Assembly: GCA_002862095.1 (NCBI GenBank)
Contig: PHSQ01000001.1
Span: forward strand, 1,054,001-1,118,000
Length of the DNA: 64,000 nucleotides
From: Methylocystis sp. KS32
GTDB lineage: Bacteria; Pseudomonadota; Alphaproteobacteria; Rhizobiales; Beijerinckiaceae
Direction: 5' to 3'
In this document: piece after piece, positions 1 to 8,934 of the stretch
Layout of the letters: the number at the start of each line of letters is the position of its first letter
Numbering within the stretch: the stretch's first letter is position 1
Notes under the pieces: generated by a model
What the model was told of the DNA's origin: nothing
Seen by the model: the letters and a program-made list of their open reading frames with translations, nothing else
Database searches by the model: none
Position numbers and translations under genes: made by a program

Positions 1-54
1 CTTCGCACGGACCTTCATTCCATCGACGGTAATGAGAAAGTCCTGATCGCTCAT
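1..54 (-). CDS. hoxU: HoxU-like 2Fe-2S diaphorase subunit, N-terminus only (partial)
   Basis: MSDQDFLITVDGMKVRAK reads off the left edge; start codon overlaps the hoxF stop (ATGA); position and N-terminus typical of the NuoG-N/HoxU family. Confidence 0.5.
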   Translation of the reverse strand, partial: MSDQDFLITVDGMKVRAK

Positions 55-1871
55 CGTTCCTCCACATCGAGCAATCCATGCTCTTGGATGGATTTGGCTT
101 CCGCCGAAGCCTCCAAAACAGAAAAGCGCGGCAGGAATTCTTCCTCTTGCAGGCGCGCTTCATAGGCTTCCGGGAAATTGCGCATCGAGCCGAGTATAGG
201 GTTTGGCGCCGATTGGCCCAGGCCACAACGGCTAGTCCGCGCCACGCTGCGGGCCAGACTTTCGAGCGCACGCACATCCGCCAACGTTCCCCGCCCGCGC
301 AGGATTTTCTCGAGATCTTGTTTAAGCAGAGTGGTGCCGACCCGGCAGGGAACGCACCAGCCGCATGACTCATCGGCGAAGAATTCCGTGAACTGCAAGG
401 CTGTCGCAATGACGTCCCGCTGGGCTGAGAACACCATGATCGAACCGCCGGTCGAGAGGTCCTCGTAAGCGATGCGTCTGCCATAATCTTTCGCACCGAC
501 GCATTGTCCCGAGGGTCCCCCGACTTGAACGAACCTGGCGTCGGACGCGCCGACGAGATCGAGAAGTTCGTTGAGCGTCGTCCCGAAGGGGAGCTCGTAC
601 ACCCCTGGGCGCGGGCAGTCGCCGGATATGCTGAGAAGCTTGGTTCCCGCCGATTCCGCCGTCCCGAAACCACAAAACCAAGCTGCGCCCCGCTCTATTA
701 CTTTGGCGGCGCAGGCGAAGGTTTCCACATTGTCGACCGCCGTTGGATAACCGAGATAACCCCGGTCCGTGGGGAAGGGTGGACGGTCGCGCGGCGCGCC
801 TCTTTTTCCTTCGAGAGATTCCAGGAGCGCGGATTCCTCTCCGCAGATATAGGCGCCTGCCCCGAACTGGATACGAATGTCGAAATCGAAATCATTTACG
901 CCGCCGATATTCGCGCCCAGAAGTCCATCGTTTCGTCGCTTATCGAGCTCGTTTCTCAACGCGGCTTCGAGATAGGCGTATTCCGCGCGTAGGTAAATCA
1001 CGCCCTGTCTGGCTCCGAGAGCCCGGGCCGCAATGGTCATGCCGTCCAGCACGAGGTCCGGCGCCAGCGTGAGAAGCGCGCGATCCTTGAATGTGCCCGG
1101 CTCGCCTTCGTCCGCGTTGCAGACCACATAACGCGTCTCCGCGACCGCCTGCCGGCAAAGCCGCCACTTCAACCCGGTTGGAAAGCCCGCACCGCCGCGC
1201 CCGCGCAGTCTGGCCTTGACGATCTCCTTTACGATCTCCTCCGGCGAGAGTCTCAGAGCCTTTTGTAAGCCGTCGCCGCTGCGTTTATCCCCGAACAGGA
1301 CAGGGCCGGGGCCAAGGAGATTGATAGCGATCCGTGATTGCTTCAGACCCGACGCGTCCGATCCGGGAAAAAGAGGAAGAGCGTTCGTCGTGTCGCGGTT
1401 GCGGCGCAACTCCTCGACCATCGTCCTGACATCGGAAGGCGCCAGAGCGGGGAAAGGCGCGCCATTTATCAGTGCCGAAGGCTCCTGATCCGCCATGCCA
1501 AGATCGGCGGCCCAGTCGAGAGAAAAATCTCCCTCCGCCGAGGTTCCGCCGATTTGCGCGCCAGTCGCCGCGACAAAGGCTCTCGCGACGTCATCCGCGC
1601 CTTTCATCAGGGAGACCGGAGTTCTAGCCAGCCGAATGTGGAACCGTCCCTTCGGGGCGCGATTGAAAAAGGAGTAGAAAGAGGCGGCGTCTTCTATCTC
1701 GGCCGACGGAATGCGAAGACTTGCCGACAAGGCGGAGATCGTCTGTTGTTCGAGACAGCCGAGGCGACGGTGAATTTCCTGAAGAATGTCCATCAGGCGG
1801 TCGCGCGCCCCGCCAAATTTTCCGACTGCGTCTTCGATCGTCGTTGTGTCGACTTGGCCTTCTGGGTCCAT
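51..1871 (-). CDS. hoxF: NAD-reducing hydrogenase diaphorase subunit HoxF (NuoE-NuoF fusion; formate dehydrogenase beta is the alternative)
   Basis: 606 aa; N-terminal NuoE-like domain (DRLMDILQEIHRRLG...AASFYSFF), NuoF motifs (RGRGGAGFPTGLKW, CNADEGEPGTFKDR, GAGAYICGEESALLES, ESCGWCVPCRVG); LLSISGDCPRPGVYELPFGTTLNELL resembles HoxF. Confidence 0.8.
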   Translation of the reverse strand: MDPEGQVDTTTIEDAVGKFGGARDRLMDILQEIHRRLGCLEQQTISALSASLRIPSAEIEDAASFYSFFNRAPKGRFHIRLARTPVSLMKGADDVARAFVAATGAQIGGTSAEGDFSLDWAADLGMADQEPSALINGAPFPALAPSDVRTMVEELRRNRDTTNALPLFPGSDASGLKQSRIAINLLGPGPVLFGDKRSGDGLQKALRLSPEEIVKEIVKARLRGRGGAGFPTGLKWRLCRQAVAETRYVVCNADEGEPGTFKDRALLTLAPDLVLDGMTIAARALGARQGVIYLRAEYAYLEAALRNELDKRRNDGLLGANIGGVNDFDFDIRIQFGAGAYICGEESALLESLEGKRGAPRDRPPFPTDRGYLGYPTAVDNVETFACAAKVIERGAAWFCGFGTAESAGTKLLSISGDCPRPGVYELPFGTTLNELLDLVGASDARFVQVGGPSGQCVGAKDYGRRIAYEDLSTGGSIMVFSAQRDVIATALQFTEFFADESCGWCVPCRVGTTLLKQDLEKILRGRGTLADVRALESLARSVARTSRCGLGQSAPNPILGSMRNFPEAYEARLQEEEFLPRFSVLEASAEAKSIQEHGLLDVEER

Positions 1872-2293
1872 CTCTCTCCAGCCCTCCCGCGCGCCCAGTA
1901 GCCGCGCAAACGAGATGCGCCCGTGGAACCTTCGCGAAGGCGCGCCACAAGGCGCATGTTACAATAAAGCACCCTCTTCCATATGACATAAACAAGAATT
2001 TCGCCGGCGCCGGCATTTTTCGAGGAAGGCTCTCCCGCGCGCATATTCGCAATGCAAATTGCCATTGCCGCGCTGCCGAGAGCGATTGAAGAGAGAGTTC
2101 GCCATCTCTTCAACGCGGCTTAACGTCTCGCTTGCGAAACGCGAAAGGGGCGCCATCTGAGTTGGTGCGCCGCAAGCCTGTTTCCTGCGGCGCAGCTGGA
2201 GATACGCCAGCCTGCTCGGCGTGGAGAGCAAGCCTCGAGCGTTTGCTCCCCGTGTTTGTCGGGCAGGGTTCATTTGAAATGATGGAGGGAAAT

Positions 2294-2812
2294 ATGGCGG
2301 ACAAGGAAAGCAACGTGCCCGTGAAATCGGGCTCTGGGGCGCCTTCGACTTACTCAGACTTCTTCGACTGGCATCCCCTCGGCGCTTTGCGGCGTCAAAT
2401 CAACAGTCTCTTTAACGAGTTCTCGCCTGCAGGGCGGGCCGAGTTCGAGCCGTTCGAGCGATTTTTCTCGGCGGGCTCGACATTGCCGGTCGTGGATGTG
2501 GTGGAAAAGGATAAGGAATTTTCGATTACCGCTGAATTGCCGGGACTCGACGAGAAAAACGTCGAGGTGAAACTCGCCAACGGCAATCTGGTCATTAGCG
2601 GAGAAAAGAAGGGCGAGAGAGAGGAGAAGGACAAAAATTATTATTTCTCGGAGCGCCGCTATGGCTCGTTCCGGCGCGCGTTCAGAATACCCGAAGGTGT
2701 CGACGAGGACAAAATCGAGGCGTCGTTTGATAAAGGCGTTTTGACCGTCCGCCTGCCCAAAACGGAAGCGGCGCAAAAAGCCGAAAAGAAGATCGACATC
2801 AAGGCGAAATAA
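2294..2812 (+). CDS. Hsp20/alpha-crystallin family small heat shock protein
   Basis: VDVVEKDKEFSITAELPGLDEKNVEVKLANGNLVISGEKK...GSFRRAFRIPEGVDEDKIEASFDKGVLTVRLPK is a canonical ACD. Confidence 0.95.
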   Translation: MADKESNVPVKSGSGAPSTYSDFFDWHPLGALRRQINSLFNEFSPAGRAEFEPFERFFSAGSTLPVVDVVEKDKEFSITAELPGLDEKNVEVKLANGNLVISGEKKGEREEKDKNYYFSERRYGSFRRAFRIPEGVDEDKIEASFDKGVLTVRLPKTEAAQKAEKKIDIKAK

Positions 2813-3051
2813 GGGGCGTGAGCCTCATTCGCCCGGCGTGTTGGAGCTGTCGGTTTCCCCCGAGGCGTCTTTGTTGCGCTTCAGGGGAAACACAGCTCAG
2901 GCGTTTTCCGGGAGACCTCGAAACTGCGACAATTTATTGATTGTGGCGGAACCTGCTTCCGGTAAAGTTCATTCCAAAGCAACGAACCCTCTTGGGTTGC
3001 TTATAACGCAGCCAAGGAAACGCGCGTCATATTGGCGCGAACGGAGCGGCC

Positions 3052-5505
3052 ATGAGCACGGCGTCGTCAAACCCGCAGGCCAAGACGGAGAACCGCATCT
3101 CCAATTTCATTCGATTTTTTTCGGAAATCGGCATCGAAGACGTGCCTCTCGTCGGCGGCAAAAACGCGTCTCTTGGCGAGATGTATCGAGAACTCGCCAC
3201 CGCCGGCGTTATGGTGCCGAATGGCTTTGCGATAACAGCCGAGGCCTATCGATACGCGCTCGACCATGCGAATGCCTGGCCCGCGTTGCGCGACTCCTTG
3301 AAAGACCTCGATCCCGGAGACGTTACAGACCTGGCGCGCCGCGCCGCGCTGGCGCGGGACATCATCTACGGCGCCGCGTTGCCTCCTGATCTGGAAAGCC
3401 AGATTCGCGCGGGCTTGAGAAAATTAACTGACGAGTATGGGAGTGATCTAACAGTTGCGGTCAGATCGTCGGCGACCGCCGAAGATCTGCCCAATGCAAG
3501 CTTTGCCGGCCAGCACGAGAGCTATCTGAACATTCATGGCGAGGCGGGCGTTCTGGAGGCGGTGCGTCACTGTTTCGCCAGCCTCTTCACGGATCGGGCG
3601 ATTCGCTATCGAATCGACAATGGTTTCGATCATTTCAAAGTATTTAATTCGGTCGGCGTCATGAAAATGGTGCGATCCGACCTTGCCGCTTCCGGCGTAA
3701 TCTTCACGATCGACACCGAAACGGGCTTCGAAAGCGTGGTTTTCATCACCGGTTCGTTCGGTCTTGGCGAGAACGTCGTTCAGGGGGCCGTGGACCCCGA
3801 CGAGTTTTATGTCTTCAAACCGACATACCGCCTAGGGAAGGGGGCGGTCCTGAAGCGCACGCTCGGCGGGAAGAAAATCAAAATGATTTTCTCTGACGGC
3901 GGGCGCGTCACGACGCGCAATGTCCCAACCGACACCAAGGAAAGAGAGGCGTTCTGCCTCTCCGATGCGGAAGTCGTCGCTTTGGCCGGGCATGCTATGA
4001 AAATCGAGGAACATTACAGCGCAAAGGCCGGCGCCACGAGGCCGATGGACATCGAATGGGCGAAGGACGGACTCGATGGCCGTCTCTATATCGTGCAGGC
4101 CCGGCCTGAAACGGTAGCTTCGCATCGCGATCGCAATGTCATCGAGGACTATAAGATCGAAAATCGTGGTCCAAAAATTGTCGAGGGCAGGGCTGTCGGA
4201 ACCAAGATCGCCATGGGGAAGGCCCGCGTCATCGAACATCTGAGTGAATTGTCGCAATTTCTTCCAGGGGAAATTCTGGTCGCGGACGCCACGTCTCCGG
4301 ATTGGGGGACGGTGATGAAATCCGCGGCGGCTATCATCACAAATCGGGGCGGCCGCACTTGTCACGCGGCGATTGTCGCGCGCGAACTGGGAATTCCCGC
4401 GATCGTCGGCGCCGACTCCGCCACCCGCGCGATCAAAACGGGACAGGTCGTTTCGGTCTGTTGCGCCGAGGGCGATGTCGGGAGGGTTTATGATGGCGAA
4501 ATGAAATTCAGCATAGAGAGAACCAATCTTTCTACCCTGCCGAGGCCGGCGACGCATGTGATGATGAATGTTGGGAATCCAGATGTCGCTTTTTCGCTTG
4601 CCGCGTTGCCAAATGATGGCGTTGGTCTTGCGCGCATGGAGTTCATCATCAGCGAGTCGATCAAGGCTCATCCGATGGCACTGATACATCCAGAACGAGT
4701 TGAGGACGAAAACGAGCGCGCTCAAATTGCCAGGCTCACCAATAACTATTCGAAGCCCTCCGATTTCTTCGTCGAACGTTTGTCCGAGGGCGTCGCGACG
4801 ATCGCCGCCGCCTTTTATCCCAAGCCCGTCATCGTCCGTATGTCGGACTTCAAGACCAATGAATATGCGTCTTTGCTTGGCGGGCGCGCGTTCGAGGTTA
4901 GCGAGGCCAATCCAATGATCGGCTTTCGTGGCGCTTCGAGATATGCGCATCCAGCCTATCGCGAGGGGTTCGCGCTCGAATGCGCGGCGATGAAGCGGGC
5001 GCGTGAGGAGATGGGATTCCAAAATATTCGGTTGATGATCCCGTTCTGTCGCAGAGTGGAGGAGGCGGAAAGAGTCGTCGAGCATATGCGTCGTCTTGGC
5101 CTGGAGCGCGGCAAGAACGGGCTCGAACTTTACATGATGTGCGAGATTCCCAACAACGTCATGCTGATCGACGAGTTCTCGAAATATTTCGACGGCTTCT
5201 CCATTGGCTCCAACGATCTTACGCAATTGACCTTGGGCGTGGATCGCGATTCCGAGATCGTGGCTTTCGATTTCGACGAACGAGACGAGGGCGTCAAGAA
5301 GATGATCCGGCTTGCGGTCGAGGGGGCGCATCGCAACAATCGCCACTGCGGAATCTGCGGCCAGGCGCCTTCGGATTATCCCGAAATCGCGGAATTTTTA
5401 GTCCGCCTTGGAATAGATTCGATCAGCCTCAATCCGGACACGGTGATACGGACGACGACCGATATATTGGCGCTTGAACGCGCCCTGGGACGTCGACGCG
5501 ACTAA
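3052..5505 (+). CDS. ppsA: phosphoenolpyruvate synthase
   Basis: 817 aa; GGKNASLGEMYREL, TNRGGRTCHAAIVARELGIPAIVG, FSIGSNDLTQLTLGVDRDS, CGICGQAPSDYPE. Confidence 0.95.
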   Translation: MSTASSNPQAKTENRISNFIRFFSEIGIEDVPLVGGKNASLGEMYRELATAGVMVPNGFAITAEAYRYALDHANAWPALRDSLKDLDPGDVTDLARRAALARDIIYGAALPPDLESQIRAGLRKLTDEYGSDLTVAVRSSATAEDLPNASFAGQHESYLNIHGEAGVLEAVRHCFASLFTDRAIRYRIDNGFDHFKVFNSVGVMKMVRSDLAASGVIFTIDTETGFESVVFITGSFGLGENVVQGAVDPDEFYVFKPTYRLGKGAVLKRTLGGKKIKMIFSDGGRVTTRNVPTDTKEREAFCLSDAEVVALAGHAMKIEEHYSAKAGATRPMDIEWAKDGLDGRLYIVQARPETVASHRDRNVIEDYKIENRGPKIVEGRAVGTKIAMGKARVIEHLSELSQFLPGEILVADATSPDWGTVMKSAAAIITNRGGRTCHAAIVARELGIPAIVGADSATRAIKTGQVVSVCCAEGDVGRVYDGEMKFSIERTNLSTLPRPATHVMMNVGNPDVAFSLAALPNDGVGLARMEFIISESIKAHPMALIHPERVEDENERAQIARLTNNYSKPSDFFVERLSEGVATIAAAFYPKPVIVRMSDFKTNEYASLLGGRAFEVSEANPMIGFRGASRYAHPAYREGFALECAAMKRAREEMGFQNIRLMIPFCRRVEEAERVVEHMRRLGLERGKNGLELYMMCEIPNNVMLIDEFSKYFDGFSIGSNDLTQLTLGVDRDSEIVAFDFDERDEGVKKMIRLAVEGAHRNNRHCGICGQAPSDYPEIAEFLVRLGIDSISLNPDTVIRTTTDILALERALGRRRD

Positions 5506-5508
5506 GAA

Positions 5509-7371
5509 TCACGACTCGGAGACATAGGTTCCAGGCGCATGGCAAAGTGATTTGGCAATCGACGGGGGAGCGGCAAACTCTCCCGAGCGCGCGTTAAGCC
5601 ATTGCGCCCATTCCGGCCACCAGGAACCCTCTTTTTGCGGCGCGAGTTTGAGCCATTCGTCGGGATCTGAGTAGAGATCCTCCTTGGCTTTCGTCATGAC
5701 CTGGTAGCTGGCCCTGCGATGACCTGGTTCCGAGATGATTCCCGCATTGTGTCCGCCGGTGGTCAAGAGATATGTCACTTCGGTGTCGGTGAGCAGGTGG
5801 ATTTTATGCGTCGATCTCCAAGGAGCCACATGGTCGCGCTGGGCGCCAACGGCAAAAATAGGAACGCGGATGTCGTGCAGCGCAACTGCTCTTCCTTCGG
5901 CTTGCAGGCGTCCTTCGGCAAGATCGTTATCCAGGAAAAGACGCCGCAAATATTCCGAATGCATCCTGTAGGGCATTCGTGTCGCGTCGGCGTTCCAGGC
6001 CATGAGATCGATCAGAGGCTCCCGCTCCCCCAGGAGATAGGCTTTCTGAGCATATGACCAAATAAGATCGTTCGATCTGAGGAGTTGAAAAGCGCCGGCC
6101 ATCTGCTTTGTGTCCAGATAGCCTTGCTCCCACATCAGATCCTCGAGAAAGTGAATCTGGCTCTCATTTATGAAGAGCGTCAGCTCGCCGGCTTCCGTGA
6201 AGTCGGTTTGCGCCGCGAGCAGGGTCAGGGATTGCAACCTGTGGTCTTCGTCGCGCGCCATTGCGGCGGCGGCGATGGCGAGCAAGGTGCCGCCCAGGCA
6301 ATAGCCTACCGCATGAATCTTCGCCTGGGGCGCCGTCTCCGATATGGCGTCCAACGCCGCCATCAGGCCCAGCTTGCGATAGTCTTCCATCCCGATATCC
6401 CGGTCGCCCTGGTCTGGATTCTTCCAGGAAATCATGAAAACCGTGAAGCCTTGGTCGGTGAGATATTTGACCATGGAGTTATGAGGCGAAAGATCGAGAA
6501 TGTAATATTTCATTATCCACGCGGGAACGATGAGGATGGGCTCCGGGCGAACCTTATCCGTCGTCGGCGCATATTGGATGAGTTCAATGAGGCGATTGCG
6601 GAAAACGACTTCGCCAGGAGTGGTGGCGAGATTCTCGCCCAGTCGATAGGCCTCGGCCCCCACGGGCTTCTCGCCGTTGAACGAGCGCTTTAAATCTTCG
6701 ATAAAATTGAGATATCCGCGAACCAGATTGGCGCCTCCTTCCCGGACTGTTCGCTCTTGCGCCTCGGGATTGGTAAGCAAAAAATTTGTCGGCGAAAACA
6801 CGTCGAGCAGCTGACGCGTTACAAAGTCGACGACATTTTCATGCTGCTTGGTTACGCCGCCTACATCCGTCGATGCGCTATGCCATAATTGTTGGTTGAA
6901 CAGGAAGCCTTGGTATAGAAGATTATACGGCCATTGCCGCCAGCTTTCGTGCATGAAGCGCTTGTCCTGCGGAAGCGGCTCGATACATGGCCTGGCTTCG
7001 GGGCTGCGCCATGCCTGGAGGGTGGCGTATTGATTAAAGCTCAGGGCTTTTTGCAGGGCTTTCTCGGTCAGCTGAAGCTGCTTTCCGGGAGACGCGGCTA
7101 GATGGATCGCCCAGTCCCAATAAGCTGCCGCGAGGGCTGCAGGCGACAACCCGCCGGTCAGACGCGCCAGACTGGCGTGCAGAGCGCGGTCGAGCGTCTC
7201 GGCGGGCGGATTGGAGTCAGAGGCGATGTCTTCTTGCTCGCAAGGCGTCAGCGCCCTCGCGGGCGCGACCTGAATTTCGGAAGGCGGCGAGGGAGCGAGC
7301 GCCGCGCTGGTCCGCCCAAGAACGCCGCGAGCTTTCCCAGGCTTGTCACTCGAGAGTTGTTTGTGGCTCAT
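5509..7371 (-). CDS. phaC: class I poly(3-hydroxyalkanoate) synthase
   Basis: PhaC N-domain, lipase-box-like GYCLGG with catalytic Cys, AWNADATRMP, GAQRDHVAPW, TTGGHNAGI; ATG at 7371 preferred over upstream TTG. Confidence 0.93.
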   Translation of the reverse strand: MSHKQLSSDKPGKARGVLGRTSAALAPSPPSEIQVAPARALTPCEQEDIASDSNPPAETLDRALHASLARLTGGLSPAALAAAYWDWAIHLAASPGKQLQLTEKALQKALSFNQYATLQAWRSPEARPCIEPLPQDKRFMHESWRQWPYNLLYQGFLFNQQLWHSASTDVGGVTKQHENVVDFVTRQLLDVFSPTNFLLTNPEAQERTVREGGANLVRGYLNFIEDLKRSFNGEKPVGAEAYRLGENLATTPGEVVFRNRLIELIQYAPTTDKVRPEPILIVPAWIMKYYILDLSPHNSMVKYLTDQGFTVFMISWKNPDQGDRDIGMEDYRKLGLMAALDAISETAPQAKIHAVGYCLGGTLLAIAAAAMARDEDHRLQSLTLLAAQTDFTEAGELTLFINESQIHFLEDLMWEQGYLDTKQMAGAFQLLRSNDLIWSYAQKAYLLGEREPLIDLMAWNADATRMPYRMHSEYLRRLFLDNDLAEGRLQAEGRAVALHDIRVPIFAVGAQRDHVAPWRSTHKIHLLTDTEVTYLLTTGGHNAGIISEPGHRRASYQVMTKAKEDLYSDPDEWLKLAPQKEGSWWPEWAQWLNARSGEFAAPPSIAKSLCHAPGTYVSES

Positions 7372-7582
7372 GAACGTCCTACCGCTAAAGGCGTATCCCG
7401 ATATTAGGGCGAAATTGTTGCGTTGCAATGTATGATTTGAGATCGGTCTCTGCTTCGAGGGGCGCGGCGTCGCTTATTTGGCGGGGACGAGGAAGCGCGT
7501 TATAAACGCATTGTTTTCGATGCGCCTACAAAGTGCATGGACTAAAACTATAGCCACGGGCGGAGCTGGGCGCGTAATCGAC

Positions 7583-8668
7583 ATGACCCCATGGGAATTC
7601 TGGGCTCGGTCTTGGTTGTCGACATTGGACGTGTCGCTGCGCCTGCTGCAACTCACCCCAAGAGAGGGTGCGCAAGCTCTTGGCGCCAAGACGTCGCGAG
7701 CCCAACAAGAGATTGAATGGACAACTCCAAATCGTGAGGTTTTTAATCTGGCGTCCCTTCGTTTGTGGGACTTTTCAGTAAACGGGAAAGCGCGCCGAAA
7801 TATTCTGCTCGTGACTCCATTCGCCTTGCATGACGCCGGCATCGCGGATCTCGCCCCGCGACATAGTCTCGTTCAAACCTTGCTCGACCAAGGATGTTCG
7901 AAGCTTTTTCTGATTGAATGGCGGTCCGCGACGGCTGAAACAAGATTAAACACGATCGACAATCAACTAGCGTCGCTCAATGTCGCCGTGGATGAAATTG
8001 GGCCGCCTGTAGATTTGATTGGCCTGTGCCAAGGCGGGTGGCTTTCGCTGGTCTATGCGGCGCGTTTTCCCGCCAAAGTCAGACGGCTCGTCATGGCTGG
8101 CGCCCCGGTCGATACGCGGGAATCGGCGTCGCTGGCGTTTTCGGGTTCGATTAAACAGGGCGTCGATGCTTTCATAAACGAGTTGACGCGACTGGGCGAC
8201 GGTCTCGTGCTCGGCAGGCATACAAGGAGCCTTTGGCCTGGCGAGGCCGACGATCTTTCTCGATCGGCGAAGGCGCTGGAACTCACTCTCCCCCTCGAAA
8301 GCGACGAGGACCGGCGAACCGTCGAGGCTTTTGCGCGTTGGGATAACAGGTGGCTAGATTTGCCCGGTCCTTATTACCGCGAGGTCTTCACCTGGCTTTA
8401 TCTCGAAAACCGCTTGGCGCAGGGAACGTTTCCTGCATTGGGAAAACTCGTCGATTTAAAAAAACTTCACCATCCGCTGTTCTTGCTCGCCGGCGCGCAA
8501 GATCGGGTTACGCCTCCCGCCTCGGCTTTCTCGGCCGCCGATATCGCGGGCGCGAGCAAATCCGACATAGAAATGGCGCTTGCGCCCTGCGGGCATCACG
8601 CGTTGATCATGGGGAAACGAACGCTGACGAACGAATGGCCTCGCATCGCCGCGTGGCTCAAAGAATGA
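7583..8668 (+). CDS. PhaC-like alpha/beta hydrolase with Cys nucleophile, lacking the PhaC N-terminal domain
   Basis: GLCQGGW, AGAQDRVTPP, CGHHALIMG triad elements; divergent from phaC. Confidence 0.7.
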   Translation: MTPWEFWARSWLSTLDVSLRLLQLTPREGAQALGAKTSRAQQEIEWTTPNREVFNLASLRLWDFSVNGKARRNILLVTPFALHDAGIADLAPRHSLVQTLLDQGCSKLFLIEWRSATAETRLNTIDNQLASLNVAVDEIGPPVDLIGLCQGGWLSLVYAARFPAKVRRLVMAGAPVDTRESASLAFSGSIKQGVDAFINELTRLGDGLVLGRHTRSLWPGEADDLSRSAKALELTLPLESDEDRRTVEAFARWDNRWLDLPGPYYREVFTWLYLENRLAQGTFPALGKLVDLKKLHHPLFLLAGAQDRVTPPASAFSAADIAGASKSDIEMALAPCGHHALIMGKRTLTNEWPRIAAWLKE

Positions 8669-8710
8669 AACCGACCGCGCTGTCGCGGGGAGTAGGAGCC
8701 AGGCCCAACA

Positions 8711-8929
8711 ATGCCATACGCCTCTAACGCCGATCTGCCGCCGAATTTGCAAGAAATTCTACCCGAGCACGCGCAGGATATTTTTCGTGAGGCGTTCAAT
8801 CACGCCTATGCCGCCCATTCGGGCGATTTGCGTCAGGAAGAGATCGCCCATCGCATTGCCTGGGCCGCGGTGAAGCGTAGCTATGAAAAAACGCCGGCCG
8901 GCTGGCGCAGGCGCGATTCCTTGGGCTGA
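8711..8929 (+). CDS. ChaB family protein
   Basis: LPPNLQEILPEHAQDIFREAFNHAYA...EEIAHRIAWAAVKRSYEK. Confidence 0.85.
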   Translation: MPYASNADLPPNLQEILPEHAQDIFREAFNHAYAAHSGDLRQEEIAHRIAWAAVKRSYEKTPAGWRRRDSLG

Positions 8930-8934
8930 TCAAA

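Noticed and set aside
3832-5346. 504-aa antisense ORF over ppsA
   Set aside because: Complement of a strongly conserved coding sequence; low-complexity-free but no recognisable family; typical GC-rich shadow ORF.
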